A stretch of DNA of 64,000 bases from CADEEN01 sp963840805 (GCA_963840805.1 CAWJAJ010000017.1:1054001-1118000); one strand, 5' to 3'. Shown: positions 1 to 10,347, counted from the first letter of the stretch. The notes: generated by a model from the sequence alone, not told the origin. Numbers and translations are program-made.

Positions 1-1
1 G

Positions 2-400
2 CTGTGCCGCACGTCCAACGCCGGCGGCGCCGACCTGCAGGCGCAGCTGCTGGCCTCGGGCGACCGCCTCTACGAACACATTGCGCGGCTGGCCGCGGGG
101 CCGTGGAACCGCAGCGGCCGGCTCGGGTTGGTCGTCGGCGCGACGTTTCCGGCCGAACTGGCGCGCGTGCGCGAACTGGCGCCGGCGCTGCCGTTGCTGA
201 TCCCGGGCGTCGGTGCGCAAGGCGGGGATGTGCACGCCACGGTGCAGGCTGGCTGGCGCCGCGATGGCCCGATCGTTGTCAGCTCGTCGCGCGCGGTGCT
301 GTACGCGGGGGGCGATGACACTTTTGCGACGGCCGCGCGCGCCGCGGCGCGCGACACGCGCGACGCGCTGGCTGCCGCGCGATCGGCCTGCGCAACGTGA
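2..400 (+). CDS. pyrF: Orotidine 5'-phosphate decarboxylase, C-terminal part
   Basis: The frame enters from outside the window, so only the last ~132 residues are visible. PyrF decarboxylates OMP to UMP, the final step of de novo pyrimidine synthesis, in the cytoplasm. Support comes from the CRTSNAGGADLQ stretch followed, about 50 residues later, by LLIPGVGAQGGD, the phosphate-binding loop region of the long (type 2) PyrF family. The stop TGA overlaps the GTG of the next gene (GTGA), which suggests coupled translation. The catalytic Lys/Asp region lies upstream of the window and cannot be checked. Confidence 0.85.
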   Translation: MCRTSNAGGADLQAQLLASGDRLYEHIARLAAGPWNRSGRLGLVVGATFPAELARVRELAPALPLLIPGVGAQGGDVHATVQAGWRRDGPIVVSSSRAVLYAGGDDTFATAARAAARDTRDALAAARSACAT

Positions 401-3400
401 CACCGATGGCACGTTCGGCCATCCAGCGTGCGGGCAGCCACGCCGATGACTTCCGCGCCGACCTGTCGCGCCAGTTCATCGTGGTGGTGACGGTGATGGC
501 CGCGCTCGGTGCCCTGCTGCCCGGCGCGGCGTCGCTGCTGCAACAGCCGGCCGTGTCGGCGTGGCAGGGTGGCCTGGTCAGCGCCTGCAGCGCGGCCCTG
601 GCGCTGCTCGGCATGCTGGTCCAACGCCAGGTGTTCGGGTTGGCGCGGCGGCCGGCGGTGCTGCTGATGGCGGCGGGCGCCGTGGTCACGGTGGCGGTGA
701 GTGCGGTCGGGCTGAACCTCGGCGTGCATTCGAACAGCCTGAGCTTGCTCTCGCTGCTCGTCTGCATCGTGGCGGTGCTGGTCAGCGCGCGCGGTGCGCT
801 GTGGCTGGCGGGCGGCTGTGCCGCGCTGGTCGCGGGCATGGCGCTGGCCGAGCGCGCCGGCTGGCTCGCGACACTCCCCGACCCCGGCGGCTCGACGCTG
901 CCGTTGCGCGTGGCGACCCAGTGGCTGCTGCTGGCCGCAGGTGCCGCGGTCGGCTTGATCCTGTCGCGCGCCATCGACCGCGCGATGGCGCAGATGCGTT
1001 CGCGCGAACAGCGATTTGCCGGCCTGCTGGCGGTCGCCGCCGATTGGTATTGGGAGATGGACGAGCAGTTCCGTTTCACCCACCTCTCCGAACACGTCAG
1101 TGGCGGCTCGGGCATCGATGCCGCGCGGCGGCTGGGCCTGGCGCCGTGGGAAATCGAAGACTTCGGCCTCGACGCGCCGGAGATGGACGCGCACCGCGCC
1201 GATCTCGAGTCGCACCAGCCGTTTGCCGATCTGCTGCTGCACCGTCGCGGCCGCAGCGGCATGGCGCACTGGTACAAGGTCAGCGGCCGGCCGCGCTTTG
1301 ACCCGCGCGGGGTGTTCCTCGGCTATTGGGGCGTCGGCCGCGACGTTTCGGCCGAGAAGCAGTCCGAGATCGCCCGCGCTGCGACCGAGGCCCGCTACCG
1401 CGAACTGTTCGCGCGTTCGCCGTCGCCGCTGGTGCTGCACCGGGATACCCGTGTGCTCGATGCCAACACCGCGGCGCTGAGCCTGTTCGGCGTGGCCGAG
1501 ACGTCGGTGCTGGTCGGCCGCGACCTGCTCGACTTCTACGACGACGGCGAAGGCTCGCGCGCACGTGCCGCCGAGCGCGCGCAGGCACTGCGCGAGTTGC
1601 CTTCGGGCCAGTCGATGCCGGCGCAGCAGTTCGTGCTGCGCGCGGCCAACGGCCGGCGCATCGTGGCCCAGGTCACCAGCGTCACGGTCGACACCGGCAG
1701 CGGCCCGGCCATCCTGTCGCTCTACCGCGACGATACCGAACGGCTGCAGGCCGAAGCCTCGCGGGCGCGCTCCGAGGCCTTGATGACGCACCTGGTGGCC
1801 ACCAGCCCCGACCTGATCACGCTGACCGACGTGGCGACCGGGCGCTATGTGATGGTCAACGACGCCTTCGTGCGCGTCACGGGGTGGCGCCGCGACGAGG
1901 CGGTCGGCCAGACCGCGCTCGAACTCGGCGTCTGGCCGGATGCCGATGCACAAGACCGCTTCGTGCGCGAAGTCGGTGACCGCGGCGGCGTGCGCGACCG
2001 CGCGGTCGAATTCACCGATCGGCAGGGCCGCCTCTTCTCGCTGCTCGTGTCGGCGGCGCGCTTCACGCTCGAGGGCCGCGACTACCTGGTGCTCAATGGC
2101 CGCGACGTCACGGTGATCGAGCGCGAGCGCCTCGAACGCGAGGCCATCCTGCAGAACGCCTCGATCGGCATCGCGATGACGCGCGACCGTGTGTTCCAGC
2201 TCGCGAACCCGAAGTTCGCGCAGATGTTCGGCTGGGAAGGCGATGCGCTGGTCGGGCAGCCTGGCGCCGTGGTGTGGCCCAGCGGAGAGGCCTATGCCGC
2301 GATGGGCCGCGAGATCGGCCCGGCGCTGGCCCGCGGCGAGCCCATCGATGTCGAGCGGACGATGGTTCGGCGCGACGGCAGCAGCTTCGTCTGCCGCTTG
2401 CTGGCGCGCGCGGTCGATCCGACGCACCCCAGCCGGGGCAGCACGATCTGGATCGCCGACGACGTGACCGAGCAGCGTGCGGTCGAGCAGGCACTGGCCC
2501 AGGCGCGCGACGATGCCGAGGCCGCCAACCGCGCCAAGAGCGCGTTCCTGGCCAACACCAGCCACGAGATCCGCACGCCGCTGAACGGCCTGGTCGGCCT
2601 CGCCCGCCTGGCCCGCCAGCCGGGCCTGGACGAGGCGCGCCGCGAACGCTATCTGCAGCAGATCGACGACAGCGCCCAGGCCTTGTCGGGCGTGATCAGC
2701 GACATCCTCGACCTGTCCAAGATCGAGGCCGGCAAGCTGCGGCTGGAGGCGACCGACTTCGACTTGCACGCGCTGCTCGAATCGATCGAGCACGGTTACG
2801 CGGCATTGGCCGAGGCGCGTTCGCTGGTGTTGTCGATGCGCGTCGACGCGGCGGTGCCCAGGCGCGTGCGTGGCGACCCGGTGCGTTTGCGCCAGGTGCT
2901 GTCCAACTACCTCAGCAATGCGCTCAAGTTCACCGAGCACGGCGGCGTGCGTATCGAGGTGCGGCCGGTCGACGCAGCGCGCCTGCATTTCGAGGTGCAG
3001 GACAGCGGCCCGGGCATCGACCCGGCGGTGCAGGCGCGGCTGTTCACGCCGTTCACGCAGGCCGATGAGTCGACCACGCGGCGCTTCGGCGGCACCGGGT
3101 TGGGCCTCTCGATCTGCCGCGAACTGGCGCGACTGATGGGGGGCGAGGTCGGCGTCGTCAGCGAGCCTGGCCGCGGCAGCCGCTTCTGGGCCGATCTGCC
3201 GCTGCCGCCCAGCGCCGAATCCGGCCCCGCATCCGCGTTCGGCGCCACGCTGCCCGAGCGGCCCAGCGCGTTGGCGGGCCTGCGCGTGCTGATGGTCGAA
3301 GACAACCCGGTCAACATGCTGATCGCGGTGGCGTTGCTCGAGCAATGGGGCGTCGAGGTGGCGCAGGCCAGCAATGGCGCCCAGGCGGTCGCGGCAGTCG

Positions 3401-3669
3401 ATGCCCAGGCCGATGCCGGCACGCCGTACGACCTGGTGCTGATGGATGTGCAGATGCCGGTGCTGGGGGGCTACGACGCCACCCGCACGCTGCGCCGACG
3501 CCACGCCGCCGAAGCGCTGCCGGTGGTCGCACTGACCGCGGCGGCGTTGACCTCCGAGCGCGAAGAAGCGCTGGCGAGCGGCATGAACGACTTCCTGACC
3601 AAGCCGATCGACGCCCAGCGCCTGTACGACACGCTGCTGCAATGGAGCCGCGCGCGCAGCGTCGGTTGA
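397..3669 (+). CDS. Membrane-bound hybrid sensor histidine kinase/response regulator with four PAS domains
   Basis: This is a 1090-residue signalling protein. Several hydrophobic segments fill residues ~20-195, and four PAS-like sensor domains follow at roughly 205-320, 335-450, 460-575 and 585-700. The HisKA box NTSHEIRTPLN carries the phospho-acceptor His723. The HATPase domain has an N box (NYLSNALKFTEHG) and G boxes (DSGPGID, GGTGLGLSI). The C-terminal receiver begins VLMVEDNPVNM, with the phospho-acceptor Asp1017 in LMDVQMP. Hybrid kinases of this layout usually pass phosphate to a separate HPt protein, and none is encoded nearby. The start is either GTG 397, overlapping pyrF, or ATG 406. 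The signal sensed cannot be told from the sequence. Confidence 0.92.
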   Translation: MTPMARSAIQRAGSHADDFRADLSRQFIVVVTVMAALGALLPGAASLLQQPAVSAWQGGLVSACSAALALLGMLVQRQVFGLARRPAVLLMAAGAVVTVAVSAVGLNLGVHSNSLSLLSLLVCIVAVLVSARGALWLAGGCAALVAGMALAERAGWLATLPDPGGSTLPLRVATQWLLLAAGAAVGLILSRAIDRAMAQMRSREQRFAGLLAVAADWYWEMDEQFRFTHLSEHVSGGSGIDAARRLGLAPWEIEDFGLDAPEMDAHRADLESHQPFADLLLHRRGRSGMAHWYKVSGRPRFDPRGVFLGYWGVGRDVSAEKQSEIARAATEARYRELFARSPSPLVLHRDTRVLDANTAALSLFGVAETSVLVGRDLLDFYDDGEGSRARAAERAQALRELPSGQSMPAQQFVLRAANGRRIVAQVTSVTVDTGSGPAILSLYRDDTERLQAEASRARSEALMTHLVATSPDLITLTDVATGRYVMVNDAFVRVTGWRRDEAVGQTALELGVWPDADAQDRFVREVGDRGGVRDRAVEFTDRQGRLFSLLVSAARFTLEGRDYLVLNGRDVTVIERERLEREAILQNASIGIAMTRDRVFQLANPKFAQMFGWEGDALVGQPGAVVWPSGEAYAAMGREIGPALARGEPIDVERTMVRRDGSSFVCRLLARAVDPTHPSRGSTIWIADDVTEQRAVEQALAQARDDAEAANRAKSAFLANTSHEIRTPLNGLVGLARLARQPGLDEARRERYLQQIDDSAQALSGVISDILDLSKIEAGKLRLEATDFDLHALLESIEHGYAALAEARSLVLSMRVDAAVPRRVRGDPVRLRQVLSNYLSNALKFTEHGGVRIEVRPVDAARLHFEVQDSGPGIDPAVQARLFTPFTQADESTTRRFGGTGLGLSICRELARLMGGEVGVVSEPGRGSRFWADLPLPPSAESGPASAFGATLPERPSALAGLRVLMVEDNPVNMLIAVALLEQWGVEVAQASNGAQAVAAVDAQADAGTPYDLVLMDVQMPVLGGYDATRTLRRRHAAEALPVVALTAAALTSEREEALASGMNDFLTKPIDAQRLYDTLLQWSRARSVG

Positions 3670-3804
3670 GCGGCCCTCATGCGGATTTGCGTTCTATCGT
3701 CTGAATAAACGGCGTGCTCCTTGCGGTGGCTGCGATGCCGACAGCTCGTTTTGACCGGAGCATTTCGGCGGGTTGCTTCGGTGTCGACTGCGTTCACCGC
3801 GCAC

Positions 3805-3877
3805 GGCCGGGGATGGGGCCTGCCGGTCTGCGCGCCGCCCGATATCGGTGCTCGACCGGCAGGCCCCACCCCCGGCC
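3805..3877. repeat. Long hairpin 1 of a shared-loop inverted pair
   Basis: A 24-bp stem (3805-3828 with 3854-3877, one mismatch) encloses a 25-nt loop containing the palindrome CCGATATCGG. The same loop occurs reverse-complemented in hairpin 2, on an unrelated stem. The arms read GGCCGGGGATGGGG... and ...CCCCACCCCCGGCC. There is no T-tract, so a simple intrinsic terminator is less likely than a REP/BIME-like element. Confidence 0.75.
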
Positions 3878-3925
3878 GCAACCGCAGCGCGGCGTTCGAA
3901 AGCCCGCATGCCCACACGTCGGCAC

Positions 3926-3996
3926 GGCGGTGGCCGGGCAGGCTTGGCGAGCACCGATATCGGGCGGCGCGCAGCCAAGCCTGCCCGGTCGCCGCC
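3926..3996. repeat. Long hairpin 2 of a shared-loop inverted pair
   Basis: A 22-bp stem (3926-3947 with 3975-3996) contains two T-G wobble positions and no other mismatch. It encloses the reverse complement of the hairpin 1 loop (GAGCACCGATATCGGGCGG and onward). The stem sequence differs from hairpin 1 although the pairing is kept, as expected if structure plus loop is what is conserved. The two elements are 48 bp apart and point in opposite directions. Confidence 0.75.
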
Positions 3997-4116
3997 GCGC
4001 GCCAGCCCTCGCATTCAAAGAATCACGCGGCCGTCAGCGGGCAACCCAGCACCGACACGCGCTCAGCCATCACACCCAGCGCACGCCAGACCTTGTCGAT
4101 CGAACGCAACTCCGTA

Positions 4117-5208
4117 TCAGCTGCTGCCACGGTGCAGCAGGGTCCACGGCAGCCGCTCGTCGGGTGCGCTGCGGCCGCTCTGCAGCGCCCGCAGCAGCGC
4201 CCGCGCAGCGGCCTGGCCGATCTCGAAGCGGGGCGTGTGTACGGTGGAAAGCGGCGGTTCGAGCTGGCGGCCGAGGCTGAAGTCGCCGAAGCCGAGCAAC
4301 GCCAGGCCCTGCGGCACCGCCAGGCCTCGCGCGCGCGCTTCGAGCAATGCACCGCAAGCCAGGTGGTCGTTGGCGAACGCGGCAGCGCGCACCGTCGGTC
4401 GGCCGTCGCCGGACAACAGTGCGGCGAGCGCGCGGCGGCCGGCCTCGATGGCCTCGTCAGCGGGCGCGGTCAGGCGCCGTGCCGGCACGCGACGTCGCCG
4501 CGCGGCCGCCAGGAACCCGTCGCCGCGCTCGTGGGCACGGAAGTCCTCGGCCACGCCACTGTCGACATAGGCCAGCGAGCGGAAACCGCGTTCGATCAAG
4601 TGCTCTGCCATCGCGCGGCCGACCTGTTCGTGGTCGAAGCCGATCTGCGTGAAGCTCTCGGCACCGGGCTCGGGGTGGTGGTCCCAGATCTCGATCACCG
4701 GCGTGCCGCGCGCCTGCGCCTGGCGCAGCAGCGCCAGCGCGCCGGGTGTGTGGCGGCGGCCGGTGACCACCAGCGCGCTCGGAAACCAGCCGAGCAGCGC
4801 GCGCAGCTGTTCTTCCTCGCGCTCGACCGAGTAGCCGGTCGCGGCCAGCAGCAGCTCGCAACCCGAGCCCTGCAGCGCATCGGCCAGCCCCTGCACCGTC
4901 TCGGCGAAGATCGAGTTGGCGATGCTCGGAATCAGCGCCGCGACCATGCGCGCGCTGCCGGGCGTCGCGCTCGCCGCACTGGCCAGCACGCCAGCCTGCT
5001 TGTTGGGCAGGTAGCCGGTCTGGCGCAGCGCCGCGGCGACGGCCTGCGCGGTCTCCGGCGCCACCCGGTGCGGCTCGCGCAGGTAGCGCGAGACGGTGAT
5101 CGCGGTCACGCCGGCGGCAGCCGCCACGTCGGCCAGCGTCGTGCGGCCGTGGCCGCGCCGCGGCTGGCGTGCCGGCAGGCCGGCGGAGGGGGCGTCGGAC
5201 GAGCGCAT
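4117..5208 (-). CDS. LacI/GntR-type sugar-acid repressor
   Basis: A 363-residue LacI-family transcription factor. The N-terminal helix-turn-helix reads TLADVAAAAGVTAITVSRYL and is followed by the hinge region. The periplasmic-binding-protein-like sugar domain includes VAALIPSIANSIFAETVQGL and ends with the LLGFGDF block. Within the family it resembles gluconate repressors (GntR) more than LacI itself. It is divergent from the dehydratase gene, with a GntR-like operator between them, so it probably represses the catabolic operon until a sugar acid or pathway intermediate binds. The start chosen is ATG 5208. An upstream in-frame ATG at 5277 would run through the operator and is less likely. Confidence 0.88.
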   Translation of the reverse strand: MRSSDAPSAGLPARQPRRGHGRTTLADVAAAAGVTAITVSRYLREPHRVAPETAQAVAAALRQTGYLPNKQAGVLASAASATPGSARMVAALIPSIANSIFAETVQGLADALQGSGCELLLAATGYSVEREEEQLRALLGWFPSALVVTGRRHTPGALALLRQAQARGTPVIEIWDHHPEPGAESFTQIGFDHEQVGRAMAEHLIERGFRSLAYVDSGVAEDFRAHERGDGFLAAARRRRVPARRLTAPADEAIEAGRRALAALLSGDGRPTVRAAAFANDHLACGALLEARARGLAVPQGLALLGFGDFSLGRQLEPPLSTVHTPRFEIGQAAARALLRALQSGRSAPDERLPWTLLHRGSS

Positions 5209-5248
5209 TCGGGTTTGCGTGGATGGTGGACGCACGAGGCTTGCCGTA

Positions 5249-5264
5249 ATGTTAGCGGTAACAC
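5249..5264. promoter_or_regulatory. GntR-like operator palindrome
   Basis: The sequence ATGTTAGCGGTAACAC contains the near-perfect palindrome TGTTAnCGnTAACA and matches the E. coli GntR operator consensus ATGTTACCGGTAACAT at 14 of 16 positions. It lies between the divergent repressor (start 5208) and dehydratase (start 5308), where it could control both. The binding protein is inferred to be the adjacent repressor. No convincing -35/-10 pair was found around it. Confidence 0.75.
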
Positions 5265-5307
5265 CTGGTGCCGCCATTCACGCAATCCCGCAGTACCCGC
5301 CGCAACG

Positions 5308-7044
5308 ATGACCAAGACGCTCGCCGATCTGCGCAGCCGCCGCTGGTTCGCCGCCCGCGACATGCGCGCCTTCGCGCACCGCCAGCGCGCGCAGCAGATG
5401 GGCCTGCGCCGCGAAGACGTGCTCGACAAGCCATGCATCGCGATCGTCAACACCTGGAGCGACCTGTCGCCGTGCCATGCCCATCTGCGCGAGCGTGCCG
5501 AGGCCGTCAAGCGCGGCATCCTGATGGCCGGTGGGATGCCGTTCGAACTGCCGGCGATGAGCCTGGGCGAGGTGATGGTCAAGCCGACCACGATGCTCTA
5601 CCGCAACTTCCTGGCGATGGAAGTCGAGGAATTGCTGCGCTCGCTGCCGATCGACGGCGTGGTGCTGCTGGCCGGGTGCGATAAGACGACGCCGGGCACC
5701 GTGATGGGCGCGATCAGCATGGGTCTGCCGGCGATCTTCTGCCCCGCCGGGCCGATGCTGAACGACCGCTACCTCAAGCCCGGCGAGCCCGAGCGCCAGG
5801 TCGGCGCGGGCACGCACACGCGGCTGTTCTGGGACGAGTACCAGGCCGGCAAGGTCAGCGAAGCCGAGTGGATCGAACTCGAGGCGCACATGACGCGCAG
5901 CCCCGGCACCTGCAACACGATGGGCACCGCGAGCACGATGACCTCGATCGTCGAAGCCCTCGGCCTGGCACTGCCGGGCTCGACAGCGATACCCGCGATG
6001 GACGCCGGCCACACGCGCATGGCCACGAGCTGCGGCGAACGCATCGTGCAGATGGTGTGGGAAGACCTCACGCCGCCCGCGATCCTGACGCGCGGCGCGT
6101 TCCTCAACGCCGCCGCGGTGCAGATGGCGCTCGGTGGCTCGACCAACGCCGCAGTGCACCTCATCGCGATGGCGCGCCGCGCCGGTGTCGCATTCGCGCT
6201 CGACGACCTCGATGCCGTCGGCCGGCAGGTGCCGGTGCTGGCCAACCTGTTCCCGAGCGGCGATCGGCTGATGGAGGACTTTCATTACGCAGGGGGCCTG
6301 CCGGCGCTGATGACGCGCATCACCGGGCACCTGTCGCTGGTCGAGCGCAACGTCAACGGCCGCAGCCTGGCCGAGAACCTGCAAGGCGTGTGCGTGCTCG
6401 ACGACGAGGTCATCCGCCCGCTCGAACGGCCGGTCAGCGCCAACGGGGCGCTGGCGGTGCTGCGCGGCAACCTCGCGCCCGAAGGCGCGGTGATGAAGGC
6501 CAGCGCCGCCAGCGCCCGGTTCTTCAGGCACCGCGGGCCGGCGTTGGTGTTCGACGGCCCGGCCGCAATGAACCAGGCCTGCGCCGACCCGAACCTCGAC
6601 TGCGACGAGAACACCATCCTGGTGCTGCGCAATGCCGGTCCGGTCGGCGCTCCGGGCATGCCCGAATGGGGCGGCCTGCCGATCCCGAAGAAACTGCTGG
6701 CGCGCGGCGTGCGCGACATGGTGCGCATCTCCGACGCGCGCATGAGCGGCACCCATTACGGCACCTGCATCCTCCACGTCAGCCCCGAGAGCGCGGTCGG
6801 CGGGCCGCTGGCGTTGGTGCACAGCGGCGACGAAATCGAAATCGACATCGAAGCGCGCCGACTGCACCTGCAGGTGGCCGACGACGAACTCGCGCGCCGC
6901 CGCGCGGCCTGGCGCCCGCCGCCGGCGCCGTACGCGCGCGGCTTCGCCCGCCTGTACCGCGAGCACGTGACGCAGGCGCACGAGGGCTGCGACTTCGACT
7001 TCCTGCAGGGCGCCGCCGCGACGCCCGAGCCGGTGATCTATTGA
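5308..7044 (+). CDS. IlvD/Edd-family sugar-acid dehydratase
   Basis: A 578-residue iron-sulfur dehydratase that should convert an aldonate to a 2-keto-3-deoxyaldonate. The Fe-S ligand candidates are Cys56 (SPCHAHL), Cys124 (AGCDKTTPG) and Cys202 (SPGTCNTMGTAST), the pattern of pentonate dehydratases such as L-arabinonate and xylonate dehydratase. It differs from valine/isoleucine IlvD in its neighbours: repressor, aldolase, lactonase and sugar importer. The start is ATG 5308. The frame stays open far upstream, but that part has no family similarity and would cross the operator. The exact substrate (pentonate, galactonate, fuconate or similar) cannot be decided by reading. Confidence 0.9.
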   Translation: MTKTLADLRSRRWFAARDMRAFAHRQRAQQMGLRREDVLDKPCIAIVNTWSDLSPCHAHLRERAEAVKRGILMAGGMPFELPAMSLGEVMVKPTTMLYRNFLAMEVEELLRSLPIDGVVLLAGCDKTTPGTVMGAISMGLPAIFCPAGPMLNDRYLKPGEPERQVGAGTHTRLFWDEYQAGKVSEAEWIELEAHMTRSPGTCNTMGTASTMTSIVEALGLALPGSTAIPAMDAGHTRMATSCGERIVQMVWEDLTPPAILTRGAFLNAAAVQMALGGSTNAAVHLIAMARRAGVAFALDDLDAVGRQVPVLANLFPSGDRLMEDFHYAGGLPALMTRITGHLSLVERNVNGRSLAENLQGVCVLDDEVIRPLERPVSANGALAVLRGNLAPEGAVMKASAASARFFRHRGPALVFDGPAAMNQACADPNLDCDENTILVLRNAGPVGAPGMPEWGGLPIPKKLLARGVRDMVRISDARMSGTHYGTCILHVSPESAVGGPLALVHSGDEIEIDIEARRLHLQVADDELARRRAAWRPPPAPYARGFARLYREHVTQAHEGCDFDFLQGAAATPEPVIY

Positions 7045-7063
7045 TGGATGGAAAGGGCCTCGC

Positions 7064-7884
7064 ATGAATCCGTTTCGCCAGATGCTCAGCTCCTCCGGTG
7101 CCCACACGACGTTGGGCACCTGGGTCATGTCCGCGAGCCCGATCGTCGTCGAGGCGATCGGCCACGCCGGCTTCGATTGGGGCGTGCTCGACATGGAGCA
7201 CACGCCGCTGGACCTGATGACGCTGGTGCACATGCTGCAGGCGGTGGGCAACACCAAGATGGTGCCGGTGGTGCGCGTGCCCTGGAACGACACCGTGACC
7301 GTCAAGCGGGTGCTCGACGCCGGTGCCTACACGCTGCTGTTCCCGTTCGTGCAGAACGCCGACGAGGCGCGACGAGCCGTCGCGGCGACCCGCTATCCCC
7401 CCGAAGGCCAGCGCGGCATGGCCGGCATGAGCCGCGGCTCGAAATTCGGCACCGTGCCCGATTACTTCAAGACCGCCAACAAGAACATGGGCGTGATCGT
7501 GCAGCTGGAAACTCCCGAAGCGGTGGCCAACCTCGAAGCCATCGCCGCGGTGCCGGGCGTCGATGCGATCTTCCTCGGCCCGGCCGATCTGTCCGGCGCG
7601 ATGGGCCATGTCGGCCAATTGACCCACCCGGCCGTGATGACGCTGATGGCCGACGCCGCGCAACGCTGCAAGTCGATCGGCATGCCGATCGGCACCGTCG
7701 GCGGCACGCCCGAAGTGGTGGTGCAGTACCGCGCCGCGGGCTACACCTTCGTCGCCATCGCGTCGGACCTCGGCCTGCTGATGCGTGGCGCGCAGGCCGC
7801 GGTCAGGGCGCTGACCACGGTGGACGGTGCGACGCACGTGCACACGCTCGCCGGCGGCACGCAAACGCAGCCGGGGGGGTACTG

Positions 7885-7885
<1 letters not shown>
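7064..7885 (+). CDS. HpcH/HpaI-family 2-keto-3-deoxy-aldonate aldolase
   Basis: A 273-residue class II (metal-dependent) pyruvate aldolase. Visible hallmarks are the catalytic His in LDMEHTP, the substrate Arg in VVRVPWND, and metal ligands Glu in QLETPEA and Asp in LGPADLSG. It is expected to split the product of the upstream dehydratase into pyruvate and an aldehyde (glycolaldehyde or a homologue), as in the Dahms route. GGAAAGGG precedes the ATG. Its TGA overlaps the ATG of the ABC ATPase, so the genes are cotranscribed. HpaI-type aldolases are promiscuous, so the name should not be narrowed further. Confidence 0.88.
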
Positions 7886-8961
<1,076 letters not shown>

Positions 8962-9069
8962 AGCCGACCGCTCACCGAAGTCGGGCGCTGCCAGCCCGCT
9001 GCGAACGGCCCGCAGGCATATCAACCACGAAGGGGCGCGTGCCCCACCCTCACCAAGGAGACCCTGAAC

Positions 9070-10347
9070 ATGATCCGTCGTACCACTCTCACCGCCCTGA
9101 TGAGCGCCGTGGCCCTGGTGGCCGGCCTGGGCGCCGGCGCCGTGGCTCATGCCCAGCAGACCACGCTGCGCGTGTTCTCGGGCGGCGCCAACCAGCGCCC
9201 CGACCTGATGCGGAAACTCTTCGACAAGTACCAGGCCGCCAATCCGAACATCAAGATCGACATCGAAACCGGTGGCGCCACGTCGGAGTTGCAGCGCCAG
9301 TACCTGTCCACCGTGCTCAACGCCAAGGACCCGGCGATCGACATCTACCTGATCGACATCGTCAACCCGGCTCAGTACTACGGCGCCGGCTGGCTCGAGC
9401 CGCTCGATGCCTACATCGGCAAGGCGGGCGACGTGATGAAGCCGTACCTGCCGGTGTATGCGACCTCGAACGTGGTCGACGGCAAGATCGCCGCGATGCC
9501 GGCCTTCGCCGACGCAATGTTCATGTATTACCGCAAGGACCTGCTCGACAAGCACGGCGTCAAGGAGCCGAAGACCTGGGACGAGCTGAGTGCCGCGGCC
9601 ACCAAGATCCAGAAGGCCGAGGGCAATGCCAACCTGCAGGGCCTGTCGATCCAGGGCGCGCCGATCGAAGGGGCGGTCTGCACGTTCCTGCTGCCCTACT
9701 GGGGCCAGGGCAAGGATTTCAACGACGCAAGCGGCAAGATGACGCTCGACAAGGGCGCGGCGACCAAGGGCCTGGCCACCTGGCTGACGATGGTCGACCA
9801 GGGTGTGATCAAGAAGAACGTCGCCGAGGTCAAGACTCCCGACACGGTCAATGAGTTCAAGGCCGGCCAGGTGGTGTTTGCGATCAACTGGGGCTTCGCC
9901 TGGGACCGCTTCAAGGACGACGCCGATTCGCAGGTCAAGGGCAAGGTCGGCGTGATGCCGCTGCCGGCAATGGCCGGTGGCAAGAGCGCCACCTGCGTCG
10001 GCGGCTGGCAATGGGCGGTCAGCGCATTCAGCAAGAACAAGGTGGCCGCCGCCAGCCTGGTCAAGCACCTGTCGAGCCCCGAGTCGAGCAAGTTCCTGGC
10101 CGTCGAAGGCTCGCTGCTGGCGACCTACCCCGGCGTCTACACCGATGCCGACGTGGTCAAGGCGGTGCCCTGGTTCAAGGACGCCGGCAACGTGGTGATC
10201 GCCGGCAAGAGCCGTCCGATGAGCAAGGACTATGGCCAGGTCAGCGACATCATCCGCACGACGACCAGCGCGGTGCTGGCGCGAACCAAGACGCCGGCCG
10301 AAGGTGTGAACGAAATCGAGTCGCGCCTGACGCGTGTGATGCGGTAG
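9070..10347 (+). CDS. Sugar ABC importer periplasmic binding protein
   Basis: A 425-residue family 1 solute-binding protein. Residues 1-29 are a signal peptide ending AHA-QQ. The mature protein begins TTLRVFSGGANQRPD and continues with the KIDIETG and IDIYLIDIVNPAQYY segments typical of CUT1 sugar-binding proteins. AAGGAGACC precedes the ATG. It delivers a sugar or oligosaccharide to the two permeases downstream. The ligand is not deducible, though the surrounding genes favour an aldose or its polymer. The 108 bp before it hold no recognisable promoter. Confidence 0.92.
   Translation: MIRRTTLTALMSAVALVAGLGAGAVAHAQQTTLRVFSGGANQRPDLMRKLFDKYQAANPNIKIDIETGGATSELQRQYLSTVLNAKDPAIDIYLIDIVNPAQYYGAGWLEPLDAYIGKAGDVMKPYLPVYATSNVVDGKIAAMPAFADAMFMYYRKDLLDKHGVKEPKTWDELSAAATKIQKAEGNANLQGLSIQGAPIEGAVCTFLLPYWGQGKDFNDASGKMTLDKGAATKGLATWLTMVDQGVIKKNVAEVKTPDTVNEFKAGQVVFAINWGFAWDRFKDDADSQVKGKVGVMPLPAMAGGKSATCVGGWQWAVSAFSKNKVAAASLVKHLSSPESSKFLAVEGSLLATYPGVYTDADVVKAVPWFKDAGNVVIAGKSRPMSKDYGQVSDIIRTTTSAVLARTKTPAEGVNEIESRLTRVMR

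Larger units (their letters stand above)
3670..4116. other. Gene-free convergent intergenic region with two structured hairpins
   Basis: This gap lies between the 3' ends of the sensor kinase and the repressor gene. Frames that cross it have no start signal or family features and appear to be chance products of high GC. Its only structured content is the hairpin pair described separately. No tRNA-like or riboswitch-like fold was recognised. Being between convergent genes, it is a natural place for bidirectional termination. Confidence 0.7.

Noticed and set aside
70..3642. A very long open frame on the minus strand opposite the sensor kinase
   Set aside because: It is rich in Arg, His, Gln and Ala with no domain or start signal, as expected of antisense frames in high-GC coding DNA. 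The plus strand encodes a complete recognisable kinase.
3805..3996. Integron attC site or phage attachment site
   Set aside because: No integrase, no attC core boxes and no gene cassette. The paired inverted loops fit a REP-like doublet better.
3721..5307. N-terminal extension of the dehydratase frame back through the intergenic hairpins and the antisense of the repressor gene
   Set aside because: No similarity to any dehydratase, crosses the operator and an opposite-strand gene, and a normal-length enzyme starts at ATG 5308.
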